A stretch of DNA of 46,135 bases from Viridothelium virens (GCA_010094025.1 ML991888.1:1-46135), one strand, 5' to 3'; shown: positions 9,534 through 20,952, counted from the stretch's first letter. The notes: generated by a model not told the origin, from the sequence alone. Translations and numbers: made by a program.

Positions 9534-11343
9534 ATGGCCGTCCTTCCCGAGCCCGCTGTCTCCGACGACGACGTCCCCCAGCGAGTCAAGCACTCCTCCC
9601 GACGCATATCCTGGATCCGATCTCTTCTCCTCCACCGCACACGCCTCGACGACGAAGTTTGCAACCAGAATTACACCGGCAACGGCACCGACGACGACCC
9701 CTACATCGTCGACTACCTGCACAACGACGGCCAAGACGCCATGAATTTCTCCAAGGGGCGCAAATGGGCCATTACCATTCTCCAGTCCCTGTCCATGTTC
9801 GCGGTAACCTTTGCCAGCTCCGTGTACGCCAGCGGCATCGAAGGCGTGATGCAGCGCTTCAACGTGTCGGCGGAGGTGGCGACGCTGGGCTTGTCGCTCT
9901 TCGTGCTGGGCTTCGCGCTGGGGCCGCTGATCTGGGCGCCGCTGTCGGAGGTGTACGGGCGCAGGTCCATCTTTGTGATCTCGTACATGGCATACACGGC
10001 GTTCAGCGTGGCGGCGGCGTGCGCGCCCAACATCACGGCCTTGCTGGTTCTTCGCTTCTTGGCGAGCGCGTTTGGTTCGTCGTCGATGACGAATGCGGGG
10101 GGCGTCATTGCAGACATGTTCAGCAAGGCGGAGCGCGGACTGGCGACGGGATTGTTTGCCACGGCTCCCTTTCTGGGGCCTGCATTTGGTAGGTGATGGA
10201 TGTTCTTATTCCATGCTGCCATTTTGGCCATTATTGCCCTTCTCTACTTGCTGATTCTTATCTTATCTTTTGTTCAGGGCCCGTTGCTGGTGGTTTTCTT
10301 GGCGAGACCCAGGGCTGGCGCTGGATTCTCGGTTTAGTCGCGATACTAGGCGGTGTGACCTGGATCGCCACGATGCTGGTCACCCGCGAAACATACGCGC
10401 CATTCATTCTACGATGTCGAGCCAAGGCCCTCTCCCGGATGACAGGAAGCGTATATGTGTCCCGGCTCGATGCGGGACAGCCACCCAAGACACTCTCGCA
10501 GGAGCTCTCGATCGCTTTCACGCGCCCCTGGCTCCTCCTGTTCCGCGAACCCATTGTCTTGCTGACGTCGCTATACATCTCTATCGTCTACGGCACACTG
10601 TACATGTTCTTTGCCGGGTTTCCTATCGTTTTTCAAGTTGCTCGAGGCTGGAGCCAGGGCATCGCAGGACTTCCGTTTGTCGGTGTCGCCATTGGCGTCT
10701 GTCTTGCTACGCTGGCGGCCGGCGTGGATAACAAGCGCTACGTGCGCCTATGCGCGACGGCCGAGGCAGAAGGATGCGCAGTTGAGCCAGAAGCCAGACT
10801 GGGTGCGGCCATGGCAGGCGCAATTGTCCTTCCAATTGGTCTGTTCCTATTTGCGTGGACGACGTATCCGTCGGTGCACTGGATCGTGCCCATTATCGGC
10901 GCCATGTTTTTCTCGTGTGGACTTGTCATGGTCTTCATCTCGCTAGTGAGCTATCTTGTCGACTCTTGTACGGTTTTGATCCTTGCTTCGTGATCCTCTG
11001 CAACAATGCACATGCTCACCTGTGTACAGATGTTGTCTATGCTGCTTCTGTGATGGCGGTCAACTCGGTGCTTCGGTCCTTGTTCGCCACCGGATTTCCG
11101 CTGTTTACCACCCAAATGTACGAGAAACTCGGGAATCAATGGGCGAGCTCCATTCCGGCGTTCCTAGTGCTTGGATGCCTGCCTTTTCCGTTCCTGTTCC
11201 ACAAGTATGGTCCGCAGATACGCTCCAAGTGCAAGTATGCTTCCGAAGCAGCAAAGGTGCTGGAGATGATGCGTCGTCGGCACGTCGTCGTGATTGGAGG
11301 TGAGCCAAATGGGCCAGAGAAGGAGGCTGAACAGGTTGTTTAG
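9534..11343 (+). CDS. MFS drug/polyamine-type transporter (DHA1 family)
   Basis: Three exons: 9534..10188, 10278..10967, 11030..11343, giving 552 aa with all splice phases agreeing. The start [13 protein letters not shown] has a good context (ATCATGG). A hydrophilic N-terminus of about 80 residues precedes the first helix ([22 protein letters not shown]). Motif A-like [18 protein letters not shown] lies after helix 2. The antiporter motif spans the first splice junction (FLGPAFGPVAGGF), and [14 protein letters not shown] near helix 10 is typical of fungal multidrug DHA1 proteins. About 12 membrane segments are expected in the plasma membrane. The likely role is proton-driven export of a small molecule; the substrate cannot be told. 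It converges tail to tail with a Zn2Cys6 regulator that may control it. Confidence 0.9.
10189..10277 (+). other. MFS intron 1
   Basis: An 89-nt intron, GTAGGT...GTTCAG, phase 1, splitting the glycine codon in the motif GPAFGPVAGG. Confidence 0.85.
10968..11029 (+). other. MFS intron 2
   Basis: A 62-nt intron, GTACGG...GTACAG, with a GCTCACC branch-like motif. It restores the family pattern [13 protein letters not shown]. Confidence 0.8.
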
Positions 11344-11632
11344 TGGAAGCTGGTCCCAACCGTATTTTCTTTTTGATTCCTTATAGATAGAGATAGAAGA
11401 CCCAGGTCAACTCGGCTTGAGCTACCCGGCCATATGTTTCCCATCTTAGTGTAAAGCGAATAAGATGGTTACTGTAATGGCCCAGGTTGTATTATTGCAA
11501 CTGAACGACGGGAAATTTACAGGGAGAAAAGGACGAATCGATAAGCTCCGTGTGCTAATAGATTCCCAAATGGTTAAAATTGCTCCAAATAATGCATGTG
11601 TCTCGATGCCGCCCGTTATTGAGAAACCCATG
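11344..11632. other. Convergent 3' UTR space (MFS / Zn2Cys6)
   Basis: A tail-to-tail spacer of 289 bases. It holds the ends of both transcripts. No terminator structure typical of bacteria is expected or seen. Confidence 0.5.
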
Positions 11633-14353
11633 TCAATATCGACCAGTAAAATCCAGTTGCCCAATCTGCCACTCGTCCAGGAATTCAAACCCTAGGAAAT
11701 CCGCATCGAACGACGGAATATTCTCACACTGCTCCAATTGGGACGAAACTACGCTGATCTGTGTGTGCGGCGAAGCGTACGCATCCGCCATGCTGTTGTC
11801 TTGTGACTGCGACTGCGCAGGTACTTGACCGAGACTGTTGGGCGGAACCAAGGACAGATTTTTCTTGGCAAGAATCTCCTCGAATATTGGCAGCGCTCTT
11901 TTCAGGGCGGGTATATCTTTTCCCTGGGTGAGAACAAGCATTGTCTGGCTGATGGATATCCGAGCCATGGAACGGACGAGGTCTGTCTCGGCTGGATCGA
12001 GGGCCGATTCAATGTGTAGAGCGAGCAGCGCAGTTATCGTGGTAATGCTGACAACCATTGTTAGCTCCATTGGTGCGTTCTATGGTGCATGTCTGAAAAA
12101 TGGGGAAATGGAAAGTAATGGACGGCACCTACAAAGATATGGGAAAGTCCTGAAGGGTACCACTCGTCAACACCCTCATGGCAATCGTATCCAACTCCAG
12201 AATAGCGGATCGAAGCCGCTGTTTGGCCCAATCGCTCCAATCCGCATGTTGGGACTGCTGCCAACAGCGTCGTATCAGACGACACAAGATACACTCAAAC
12301 CTGTAGCTCATGGCTTGAGCATTCAGATAGTACACGTCAGTCCCAGTATTCCCGCCCACGTGCATCTTGGCAGCGAGAGAATTGCGCCATGCATCGAGTG
12401 GGTGCATCATTTGGCGAGGATCCTGCTGTGGCTTGCTTATCACAGTGGACAAACACTGTCCAACTGAATAGAGTTAGTCATGCTTATGGTATCAGCTACA
12501 GATTGATTGAAGATAAAACGAAAAAGGAATAAGAAGAAAGAATCGAATAGGATCAACACGCACATATTTGAGCCAACTCGCAGTGGACAACAGGCAAGGC
12601 CCTTTGCTGAGGCGTGATCGCAGATAGCAAGCCGGATGATGCTCCCGAAACATCCTCCGCTTCGTAGTCATCTTCCGTCCTAAGCTTGATCGCGGAGGTA
12701 TTTTCTAGTAGTCGCGAGCGTCTGGTATTGACAAAGACGTGGAAAACGTCTAAAGACTACGTAACTATAGTAAGCATAATGCAGGAAGAACAGAACACGG
12801 CAACGAGAAGAGCGACGTACGTAAAGAGCCCACCAGATCCTTCTGTATAACTTTAAGACTTTGCAAGGTTTGTCTTCTTGAACACACCTGTCGGAGAGTC
12901 AGCAGGCACTTAGTACCCGCAATACATGTCACAAGTGTCATAGTCCAGGAGTGGGAAACGCACGTGTTGCGTAGGTCAAGCTTGGTGGCAAGACGAATCG
13001 CGTTGTGGAACCAGTAGCCAAAGTCCCGGTCAGTGGGGCGGTCGAGAATGACCGTACACAAGATGATAGATCCCTGCAGCATCAACAACGGGTCATCTTC
13101 GGCGGCAAAGTCGTGGAGAAGCTTCGCCTTGGAGAAGAACGACTCTTGCGCGGCCGAGCGGCTGGCGAAGCCGCAGGCGGATAGCACATCTGCTGGCGCA
13201 TGGAGACTGGCTGGTGTCAATAGGACGCGGAGCAGAAACAACGAACAGTCGCCGGATTGATAGCCGCGGATGAAATCAGCTCTGTCGATCACGGGAGCAA
13301 AAGGGTAGACGTGGTCAAAGTATGTCTTGATGAAGTTATCTCTGTTGTTTTTGTCTGTGAGTCGAAGACGAAGACTCAAAGAAGATGGAGGATGGGGATA
13401 CAAGATTGTCTTACAAGTGACGGGGAGGAGGTAGATCAAAGACACCCTTCTTGACAAGATATTCATTGTCAAGGTCGTCCAATTGGGGTAGCTTGGTCCA
13501 TAGACAATTCCGAGGAGTAAAACTGTCTTCCGGCCTTGGACGGTAGGGGGTACTGTGTCGACTGGATTCTGTAGTTTCTTTCACGGCGTCGTTTAGGATA
13601 TTGAGGTAGAGTAGATCTGGCTCAGTCTGACGTGGGCTTTGGAAATCCAGCGAATCGGAAGTGGAAGGTTGTTCTGATTGATACAATCGTTCTGATTGAT
13701 TCGATCGATCAGATTCATGGAGACTGTCTAACTGGCTACTGTTGGATGTAGCCGGGATGCCTGTAGTCTGGCAACGGTCAGTGGTACTTCTGAAGGATCT
13801 TCGAAGGAGCAGAAGAAAAGGCCGAGAAAGGAAGCAGCTGGGACAATGCCAATAATCTAAAACATACTCGTACATGGCTGGGAATCGGTAAATCATGTAT
13901 TACTTTCCTATGAGCCGCATCTATGTTAGCACGCACCTAATGGGCCATGAATCATGAACCATCTTATCAGTAATCAACTCACCTGGTCCTACGCTTGCGA
14001 ACCGGCAGTACACAGTCCTTGGTACATTGCCTGCTGGTACAGCTGCTGCAGGGGAGACCACTCACGGCGGCATCGCACTTGACCTTGCGTACACGGCAGG
14101 GCACACATGCCTTGTTGGCTTTGTGGGCACGTTTCCCGGTTTCTCCCGCCCTCTGAGGTTCGCCATCAGAAGCAGGACTACTCATTGGAGAGGGAGGAGC
14201 GTTTATTGTAAAAGGATTAGATGTCGGGGTGAGGGCGTTTTCCGTCATGTTTCGGGATTTCGGCGTTTTAAACTTGATGTCAGCTCGGAGGTTTGTATAT
14301 TCCCGAGTTTCTTCGAGAATGGAAACCAGCCAACCGATGATGCCTTCCCACAT
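11633..14353 (-). CDS. Zn2Cys6 transcription factor, Ctf1-like
   Basis: Proposed exons: complement(11633..12047, 12133..12463, 12564..12756, 12821..12887, 12964..13374, 13415..13789, 13983..14353), 720 aa, all phases consistent. The binuclear zinc cluster is CVPCRVRKVKCD...CSSC....C...C near residues 82-115, followed by basic VRKRRTR. The fungal regulatory domain follows, with YFDHVYPFAPVIDRADF, a stretch ending AIRLATKLDLRNT, and LKLYRRIWWALY recovered only after splicing. The C-terminal part (ALLALHIES...ARISISQTMLVL...FEEIL) fits the cutinase-factor-1-type subgroup. It is a nuclear DNA-binding activator; its targets may include the neighbouring transporter and dehydrogenase. Weak points are the 40-nt intron 13375-13414 with a GAG acceptor and the 193-nt first intron. 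A downstream ATG (MTENALTP) is an alternative start. Confidence 0.8.
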
Positions 14354-14697
14354 CCCAATTCAGGGTTCGGGGCACAGACTGGCTTCTCATAGACATTCGG
14401 CATGACGGTCTATTTTTATGCCACAGGGTTTTCGCAAACTTATGTGATGGCATTTTTGGCCCTTAGTGCAAAGGAGTCGGGGACCATCCTCCAACCGCAG
14501 CACCTCGTGGGCATGCCTCAGCTGGATAGATAGGGAATTGGGGGTACAGATAATGAGGATCGGATGCGTGAGTTCTCCTAGATAGAGCTACATTATTCCG
14601 CTCCAATTTTCATTCGTTTCGTACTCCATGATACGCCAGCTTCAGGCGACTGATGTCACGCAGTCTTCAACTAATCGTTCTGAGCGCAGCCCTCAGC
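14354..14697 (-). promoter_or_regulatory. Promoter of the Zn2Cys6 gene / 3' end of the SDR gene
   Basis: A 344-base gap between two minus-strand genes. It should contain the SDR 3' UTR and the regulator's promoter. No CGG-N-CCG palindrome was obvious by eye. Confidence 0.35.
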
Positions 14698-15855
14698 TTA
14701 CCTTTTAACAAGTTGCCTGTTGACGATAGCATGCCTCACAGCAGCGAGCATGTCACCAGCCCATCCAGCCCACCCTCTCGCGGCCGTAACAGCAGTGAGC
14801 AGGCCCACAAAATTTCTGCTAAATGTATCGCTCTGCTCAAAGTCGTCCACACAAGCCTCCCAGACAGCTCTTTCTTGTACGTCTTTCTTGCCTTCATCCT
14901 TTTCAACCAACTCCATCTGCCCACTCCCGTCCTCTTTTGGCCGGACTTTCACCTTTGGCCCAACGACCAAGCCTCGTCCTCGAATCCGTGTATCCGATAC
15001 AAGGCGCGAGGCAGCGTCGATGACGTCTTCAGGCTTGCCCATGGCGCCACCTGCGAGAAGGGAGCGGGCCAGCGCGGGTACGATGGGCGTATCGATGAAG
15101 TAAGGACAGATCATGTTGAGTCGGACACCTAGCGCAAACGAGGTAGAGCGTAAGGAGCGGAAGAGGCCGAGGACACCGTGTTTTGCGACGCCGTATTGTG
15201 CCTGTCCTGGTATACCACAGAGACTAGCCATGCTTCCCACGAGGATCAAGCATCGATCCCTTGCGTCTTTCTCGGGGTCAGGATTCGGAGAGAGTGTCGC
15301 GGAAGAGTCCGGATTCTTCGGCAAGTGGTAAAAAGCAAGATGGGCGGTGTAGAGGACGCCGAGTAGGTTTACGTCAACGATCTTGAGATTTGGCTTCCGT
15401 GGCACTTCTTCGCCCTCCGCATTCTTTTGCGTAGTGGGTATCATGAATGTGTCTGTCGTAGCAATGCCTGCATTGGCGACCACCACGTCGATACCTTTGT
15501 TTGGGCTCAACTCGACCGCCTTCTTGAAAAATCCGACCTGACTATCCCAGTCGGTAACATCGCAATGGATGTAGTGGATGTTCTGATTCCCAGTGGTCTT
15601 GCGCACTTCTTGAACAAGAGCCTCGCCAGCGTGATCGTTGATATCGCCAACAAAGACATTCGCTCCAGCAGCAGCCCAATCTCGGCAGAAGCCAGCGCCA
15701 AATCCCGATGCTCCGCCAGTGACGACGATGGTCTTGGATTTTAGCCAGGACGTAGAGTAAGGAATAGTAAAGTCGACAGGAAGGGATTGGTGGATATATT
15801 CGCGTAGAGGTTGAGGCGTTGTAGAGGGCATAGCAAGCCCAGGTGCAGAAGCCAT
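14698..15855 (-). CDS. Short-chain dehydrogenase/reductase
   Basis: A single-exon gene of 385 aa starting MASAPGLAMPSTT. The Rossmann cofactor motif TGGASGFG begins at residue 46. VGDIND follows strand 2 (an acidic residue there suggests NAD(H) preference). NAG is at 128-130. The catalytic Ser208-Tyr221-Lys225 triad is in GSMASLCGIPGQAQYGVAKHG, with DVNLLGV supplying the usual Asn. The classical SDR core is extended by about 35 residues at the N-terminus and by a C-terminal tail after ICPYFIDTPIV. It resembles fungal 15-hydroxyprostaglandin-dehydrogenase or hydroxyaverantin-dehydrogenase-like SDRs that oxidise secondary alcohols. No signal peptide. It is divergent from the phosphoserine phosphatase gene. 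Fold assignment is firm; the substrate is unknown. Confidence 0.88.
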   Translation of the reverse strand: MASAPGLAMPSTTPQPLREYIHQSLPVDFTIPYSTSWLKSKTIVVTGGASGFGAGFCRDWAAAGANVFVGDINDHAGEALVQEVRKTTGNQNIHYIHCDVTDWDSQVGFFKKAVELSPNKGIDVVVANAGIATTDTFMIPTTQKNAEGEEVPRKPNLKIVDVNLLGVLYTAHLAFYHLPKNPDSSATLSPNPDPEKDARDRCLILVGSMASLCGIPGQAQYGVAKHGVLGLFRSLRSTSFALGVRLNMICPYFIDTPIVPALARSLLAGGAMGKPEDVIDAASRLVSDTRIRGRGLVVGPKVKVRPKEDGSGQMELVEKDEGKKDVQERAVWEACVDDFEQSDTFSRNFVGLLTAVTAARGWAGWAGDMLAAVRHAIVNRQLVKR

Positions 15856-16324
15856 GGCGTCCGAGATGCTCTTCTAATCCTGCTTGATGTAGTTCGACTG
15901 GGTAGTCAGGAAAGCCTTATATCAGGTGCACGACAAGGCAGGAGAGAATTCGGTTAGGGGGGATATTCGGCGTCGAACTGATAACAGTCACAAGAGGCAC
16001 GGAACGGCCGAGGTCCCATGTGCTCTGTAAATTGACTTTCCTCCATCAATCCGATAATTAGCAGTCGCTGGCTGGCCATCGTAAGCGACGCCATTGAGAA
16101 TTGCACTCAAGGTTTGACAAAGACGGGTGCACCGAGTAGCTACAAAGTGGTGGAGGAGAAATGACGCCATAAGGTTCGCGCGCAAAAGAATTTCTTCCAT
16201 TTCGCCGTGCTCGCCCTGAGAGAAGCCATTGAACAAGAACGACAAAGATTCACGATATCATGATGATTCGATAGCACTTGTCTCTCGCTGCTGCTTCAAC
16301 CATAGTATTGTGTTCTCAGCCGCC
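15856..16324. promoter_or_regulatory. Bidirectional promoter region (SDR / phosphoserine phosphatase)
   Basis: The two genes diverge from this 469-base interval, which therefore holds both promoters and leaders. Upstream of the phosphatase ATG the frame stays open back to 16229, but without an ATG in good context. Confidence 0.5.
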
Positions 16325-17398
16325 ATGTCTCAGACAGGCCTCGTCGCAATCCTTTTTCTCAAATTCTCTAGGACTGCATCAAATGATCCAAACGTCCTCC
16401 GCGCCGACTACGCTACAATCTCTCAAGATGTCTACAAGAACATAATTAATCTACTCAGTAGCGCCCTTCCCTCTGAGCGAGCTTTCGAGTCCACGCAAAG
16501 AATCCTAAATCCCGGCCCCGAAGATGTCGCGGAAATGACCGTTGTCTTCGATCCCGATGAGTTCGGGTTACCACAACACTACTCGACTGTAGAGGGAGAG
16601 AGTGAGGCATTGGAAATTGTGCGAAAGAGCGAAACTATAAAGGGGTACCTATCGAGCCATGACCTCCAAGCCGTATTCCTACCATTGAGCACTCACACGG
16701 CACTCAAGAGTATACAACACCACGAGGAAAAGACGGGTCTGGCCTGTTTTGACATGGATTCTACTCTTATTGAGCAAGAGGTTATCGACTTGCTCGCTGG
16801 ATCCTTGGGACCCGAAGTCGAGAAACAAGTAAGTGGTATAACGGCGCGGGCCATGAAAGGGGAACTCGATTTCAAGGCCAGTCTGCGGGAGCGCTGCAAA
16901 TTGCTCAAGGGCGTCCAAGCAAGCATTTGGAAAGATCTTGAGCAAAGAATCACAATCGCACCAGGTGCAAGGGATCTCATCAAAGCGCTTAAGCAAAAGG
17001 GTTGGAAGACGGCAGTCTTAAGTGGAGGTTTTACGCCCCTTGCATTATGGCTGAAAGGTCAACTCGGTCTCGATTACGCCTATGCTAACAACCTTCTCGT
17101 CTCCGAAGACGGCAAGACTTTGACCGGAGAACTTGATCCAGAGACTTCAATCGTGGATGCGCAGGAGAAAAAGGCACTTATGCATGCCATGGCGGATGGC
17201 AATAACATTGCACGAGATTGTGTACTTGCAGTCGGCGACGGAGCGAACGACCTCCTCATGCTGAATGGTGCTGGCATTGGTATCGCCTTCAACGCGAAAC
17301 CGGAGGTCAAAAAAAGAGCACCTGCCGCATTAGACACCTCCAGTCTCACAGATATACTCTTCGTATTAGGACCTGATGTAGTTCCTCCGGCATATTAA
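16325..17398 (+). CDS. Phosphoserine phosphatase (HAD superfamily)
   Basis: A single exon of 357 aa from the ATG in CGCCATGTC. An N-terminal region of about 130 residues (GLVAILFLKFS...) has ACT-like character. The catalytic HAD core then shows motif I FDMDST (nucleophile Asp143, acid/base Asp145), motif II VLSGGF (Ser233), a conserved Lys near 282 and motif III GDGANDLLML (304-313). The cap has VSGITARAMKGELDF. It removes phosphate from L-phosphoserine, the last step of the phosphorylated serine pathway, in the cytosol. All catalytic residues are present and length is normal for fungal SerB/SER2 homologues. An upstream non-ATG extension is considered UTR. Confidence 0.93.
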   Translation: MSQTGLVAILFLKFSRTASNDPNVLRADYATISQDVYKNIINLLSSALPSERAFESTQRILNPGPEDVAEMTVVFDPDEFGLPQHYSTVEGESEALEIVRKSETIKGYLSSHDLQAVFLPLSTHTALKSIQHHEEKTGLACFDMDSTLIEQEVIDLLAGSLGPEVEKQVSGITARAMKGELDFKASLRERCKLLKGVQASIWKDLEQRITIAPGARDLIKALKQKGWKTAVLSGGFTPLALWLKGQLGLDYAYANNLLVSEDGKTLTGELDPETSIVDAQEKKALMHAMADGNNIARDCVLAVGDGANDLLMLNGAGIGIAFNAKPEVKKRAPAALDTSSLTDILFVLGPDVVPPAY

Positions 17399-17907
17399 AA
17401 AAGCTACAGTGGACAGATTTGAGTTGTGAAGATCTCTAGTTTGAGCTAACACAGCGCAGAAGACCTCACGGACAAAGTTTAGCTAAGCTCCAGGATTTTA
17501 ACATGCAGGCGATAGTGAAGAAAGTCATCGCGTTGTTGTTTATCGGTATTCAGGAAGGAAGAGCAAGGTAGGAGACTCTCAACTAGTCCTCGCTGAGTGT
17601 CATGGGTCGAAAGCTGGAGGTAAGCAGCGTTCAGGAACCAATATTTACTTTCGCATTGTTTCATAGGTATCATTTCTACTGCCCTACGACCTGCGGCACC
17701 GCCAACGTCATCAAAAGCGTCATAGAGCAATTCCACGCGAAATAGATACATTAGAAATGCCATTATATCTAGACCATTCTATTATCATCCCTGGTCTAGT
17801 CTCACCTAACCTTCCGATCCATCCGATCAGACAAGCACATCACATGACTCCACTCTCAATGGAATTCTCCACCCTCGTGATGCGTGGTGAAAAGGAGAAA
17901 ATTACAT
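17399..17907. other. Convergent 3' region; one small open frame
   Basis: The space between the phosphatase stop and the peroxygenase stop. A 94-codon minus-strand frame (17479-17763, starting MAFLMYLFRVELLYDAFDDV) begins at an ATG but has no recognised motif; it is more likely UTR than gene. Confidence 0.35.
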
Positions 17908-19297
17908 TCACAAGAGACCGCCGCTCGTAGGGTCTGTGTATCCATCATAGGCCTGTGTGTAGCCTGGGAACTGACTGAACTGATCCTTGTTGATACTGTT
18001 GAGCTGAGGGCAGCCCAACGAGTTCGTCGCATTGTTCAACGCGGATCCGATCTGATCTTGAGCAGCACTGATGTCAGTGAAGAGACCAGAGAGGAGATCG
18101 GGAGTCTCCTGGGTCGTGAGTTCTAGCGCATAACAGAGCAAGTTGTTTCCTTCGGCCAGGTTCGAGGCCGAATAAACGCCGCTTGTAAGATTTGACGGAT
18201 CGATGCCAACGAATGAGTTCGTTGTACCGGTGTTGCCTCCGATAGAACCGAATTCGGGGTACTTGACCAATTGAGCGACGGCGTCGAGGCTGAAGTATGG
18301 GATGGTGTAGGCATCCACGGGATGCCGGGTATACCAGTTATCTGGAATACGCTCGTGGCCGGGAGTATATGTAAAGTCGCCATCTTCTCCTGTGATTGAG
18401 TAGAAGGATTTCAAGACGTCGCCGGTTAGACGACCCTCGGGATATTCAGCAGATTTGTTTGCCATGAAGCGATAGATGAAGGACCAAGCAGCAGGTTGGG
18501 CAGCGACGCCGCTAAATGGCGCGTTGAAGAAGTAGGGGTTATTGTCAATGCTCTCTTGGAAGCGAGTTGCGCGATAATCGGTGAGGAGGTCAAGGTCATA
18601 GTTATCGGCTGCTTTGCCGAGGTCGTATAGCGCCTGAAATTGCGATAGTTGGACAAGGTAGTCGTTGCCGTATTGGTATAGATCTCCACGGGTCGGTGAA
18701 GCATCACCCTCGTACTTGTTGTGCGAACCTGATATTCCTTGAGGTTCTCCGAGAAGGCCACCAAGCGAGACAAGAGAGGTGGGTCCACCGATGGACCAGC
18801 CTGTGAGATCACCGTCGAAGACGGATCCATAAATGGCCAGAAAAGTTGAGAGATCGACGCCCATGCCAAAGACTGGGGGGATGTTAGCCGTAGGGAGGGT
18901 CTCGATGAGGAGAAGCGGTCGAACCTTTTCCTGTGCCTTCTATGAACTCGGAGATCGTCGCAACTCCGTTGTGCGGGAGATATCCACTGTTGTCTGGTCA
19001 GCCCTGTGTCCGTACTTCTGCTGAGAAATCTTGAGCAGCTTACTGATTGGCCATGGCATTCAACCCAGGGCATGGTCCGCGCTGGTCGCCTTCGCCAGGA
19101 GCAACGAAGGCGTATTGACCAGTTGTGTCCACATACTGAAGGGACGGGTCAAAGGGAGGTGTGACGCCAGGAGCTTGACGCTTCACTGCCTTCCCATTGC
19201 TCTCCACATTGTTTAAATGTGCAAGAATATCTGGGTAGGCTGTGCCGAAGCTCACCAATGCGAGACTGAGAAATAAAGGTGACTTCATAGCGAACAA
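17908..19297 (-). CDS. Secreted heme-thiolate peroxidase / unspecific peroxygenase
   Basis: Three exons: complement(17908..18872, 18925..18986, 19044..19297), 426 aa, phases agreeing. The N-terminus MFAMKSPLFLSLALVSFGTA is a signal peptide, followed by a pro-region ending near VKRQ. PCPGLNAMANH carries the proximal heme-ligand cysteine at residue 76. HGYLPHNGVATISEF and FGMGVDLSTFLAIYG are family hallmarks. SGSHNKYEGDAS (Glu160-Gly161-Asp162) is the acid-base and Mg-binding EGD motif of fungal peroxygenases. The enzyme uses H2O2 to oxygenate or halogenate organic substrates outside the cell. It is of the longer class and several N-glycosylation sequons are visible. The 1.65 kb upstream is its promoter region. 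Confidence 0.9.
18873..18924 (-). other. Peroxygenase intron 2
   Basis: A 52-nt intron, GTTCGA...CCCCAG, with a GCTAAC branch site. Splicing joins EFIEGTGK to VFGMGVDL. Confidence 0.8.
18987..19043 (-). other. Peroxygenase intron 1
   Basis: A 57-nt intron, GTAAGC...CAACAG, with a GCTGACC branch site. It splits the His codon that follows AMAN. Confidence 0.85.
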
Positions 19298-20952
19298 TAT
19301 GCAAAGGGGTAAGTAAAAAGAAGAGCTAATTTACTGTGAGAACATTAGAGTGAAGGGGCGGGTAAGCTGGGAGCTGACGGGGGGAGCCGTGCTTTCTTAA
19401 ATCATATATTTGAAGGACTCCAACATTGTAGGGCCAGCAACAGATCAAGCAAGATTTGGATCTATCGGCGATCGTGAGCCTCAGCGTCTTACCTTCCCAA
19501 TAGCTAGACGAGATGGTCATGCGTCACACGGTGACTTTGCCTCCGCACAGAGTTGCATATTGTATCGGACCCAATGCAAACGGCGTTGATACTAATTTCT
19601 GGGCTGGAAGATGGGTAAGTCCGGGGACGCTCAGTTCATTACCTGCCGGGAGATCGCCTCAAATGCACGAAGCCGCCGTGCAGTCATTGGCGAATTGGAA
19701 TAATTATCGCCTATCTTGCTTTGTTTAAGATGGCAGCAGCGGGTTCTTTTTCCTAACACTGCATTCAAGTGAGCGAGCGAGCGATCTACCGTTACTGTTC
19801 ACAGTGCCGAGGCTGATAAAGGTATGTCCGAAGCTGTCTGAACGACGTAAAGCCCTCTTAGTTTGATACATTCAGGCTATCTTGAGAGCGAGCTCTGCTA
19901 GTTTATTCGCTTGGTCCAATGAGAAGGTAAGATATGTAAGCGAAAGAACTCAGCCGTTGAGTCTCATCCGGAAAAAGAAAGATGGGAGTCAGGGGTACAG
20001 TGACCAAATGTGGGGGAGACGGGAACCTCTCAACGTCGTGGCTAAGAACCGGTTATGAGGTTCGGAGGAATCGACTAAATCAGGACTCACTAAGTGCTCA
20101 GTCAGGAAGAACAAAGTAAGTGATCGACAAGCCACGCAAATTCGCGTCTGAAGCGTGGGTAACAGCGAGGATATCCGCTAGATGATTTGATGAAAGAGGT
20201 CGCGGTTGTGTGCGATAAGTCAAGGATCATTCTGGAAGTCTGAAGGAACTCTTCCAGCACGTCGCTCATACCTTGGCATTAGCTCACCTCCACTTACTGT
20301 ATAGGAGATTGCTTTGCGTGGAGATAGCCAGCCATGTGGAGCACTGGGAGGATGACGAAGGATGGCACCTGGGACGGTGGACGAATGTGATTAGCGACAA
20401 GGATGCAGCCGGCTGACGGCTGATCGCCATAACTCTAAGCTTAACTCAAATACCGTCGATCGTCCAACCACTCATAGATTTCCTTCCGCGTCATGGTGGT
20501 CCTAAAATTATTCATCCACCCCTACAATCGGTGCTACACCACTGTTGTACAGAACCTAAGATTTTCTTATCCTCTTAGATGCCGAGGCAATCGCTTCACA
20601 TGATTGCCACCTCGGCGGAGAAACTCGCTTGACTAATTGTCTTACGAAAAAAAACTGTTTCAACGATACCAACGTGATCCCAATGAAGAAGAGTGGATGT
20701 GTGGCTGTCGACGAGAGAAGGCTTGACTTTACAATCTTCGTGATAGTGAAGCCTGATCTACAAATATACACGCCCACATGAACGGAAAATGCGACGAAAC
20801 GTGCCACCGATGTCCGCACTATTAGGTACATCTGATAAAAAGTAAGCATACGTGCACCATCCTTGACACGGCTCCTTGCTCAATCAGGGCTTGCTCAGCC
20901 TGTCAAGTCCCAAAACCACGGCTTCGGGTATCAATGAGATCGCACATCTGTA
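19298..20952. promoter_or_regulatory. Long upstream region of the peroxygenase gene
   Basis: About 1.65 kb without a supported gene. The proximal part is the peroxygenase promoter; the distal part holds the 3' UTR of the RING gene. Only chance frames (up to 97 codons) are present. Confidence 0.45.

Noticed and set aside
9344-10192. A 282-codon plus-strand frame rich in Arg/His/Pro
   Set aside because: It is the +1 shadow of the MFS first exon; the transporter frame carries all motifs and splice phases.
16229-16324. N-terminal extension of the phosphoserine phosphatase
   Set aside because: The open codons upstream begin with TTG, not ATG; the ATG at 16325 has better context and gives the normal family length.
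17479-17763. A 94-codon minus-strand ORF between phosphatase and peroxygenase
   Set aside because: Although ATG-started, it lies in convergent 3' space and has no recognised features.
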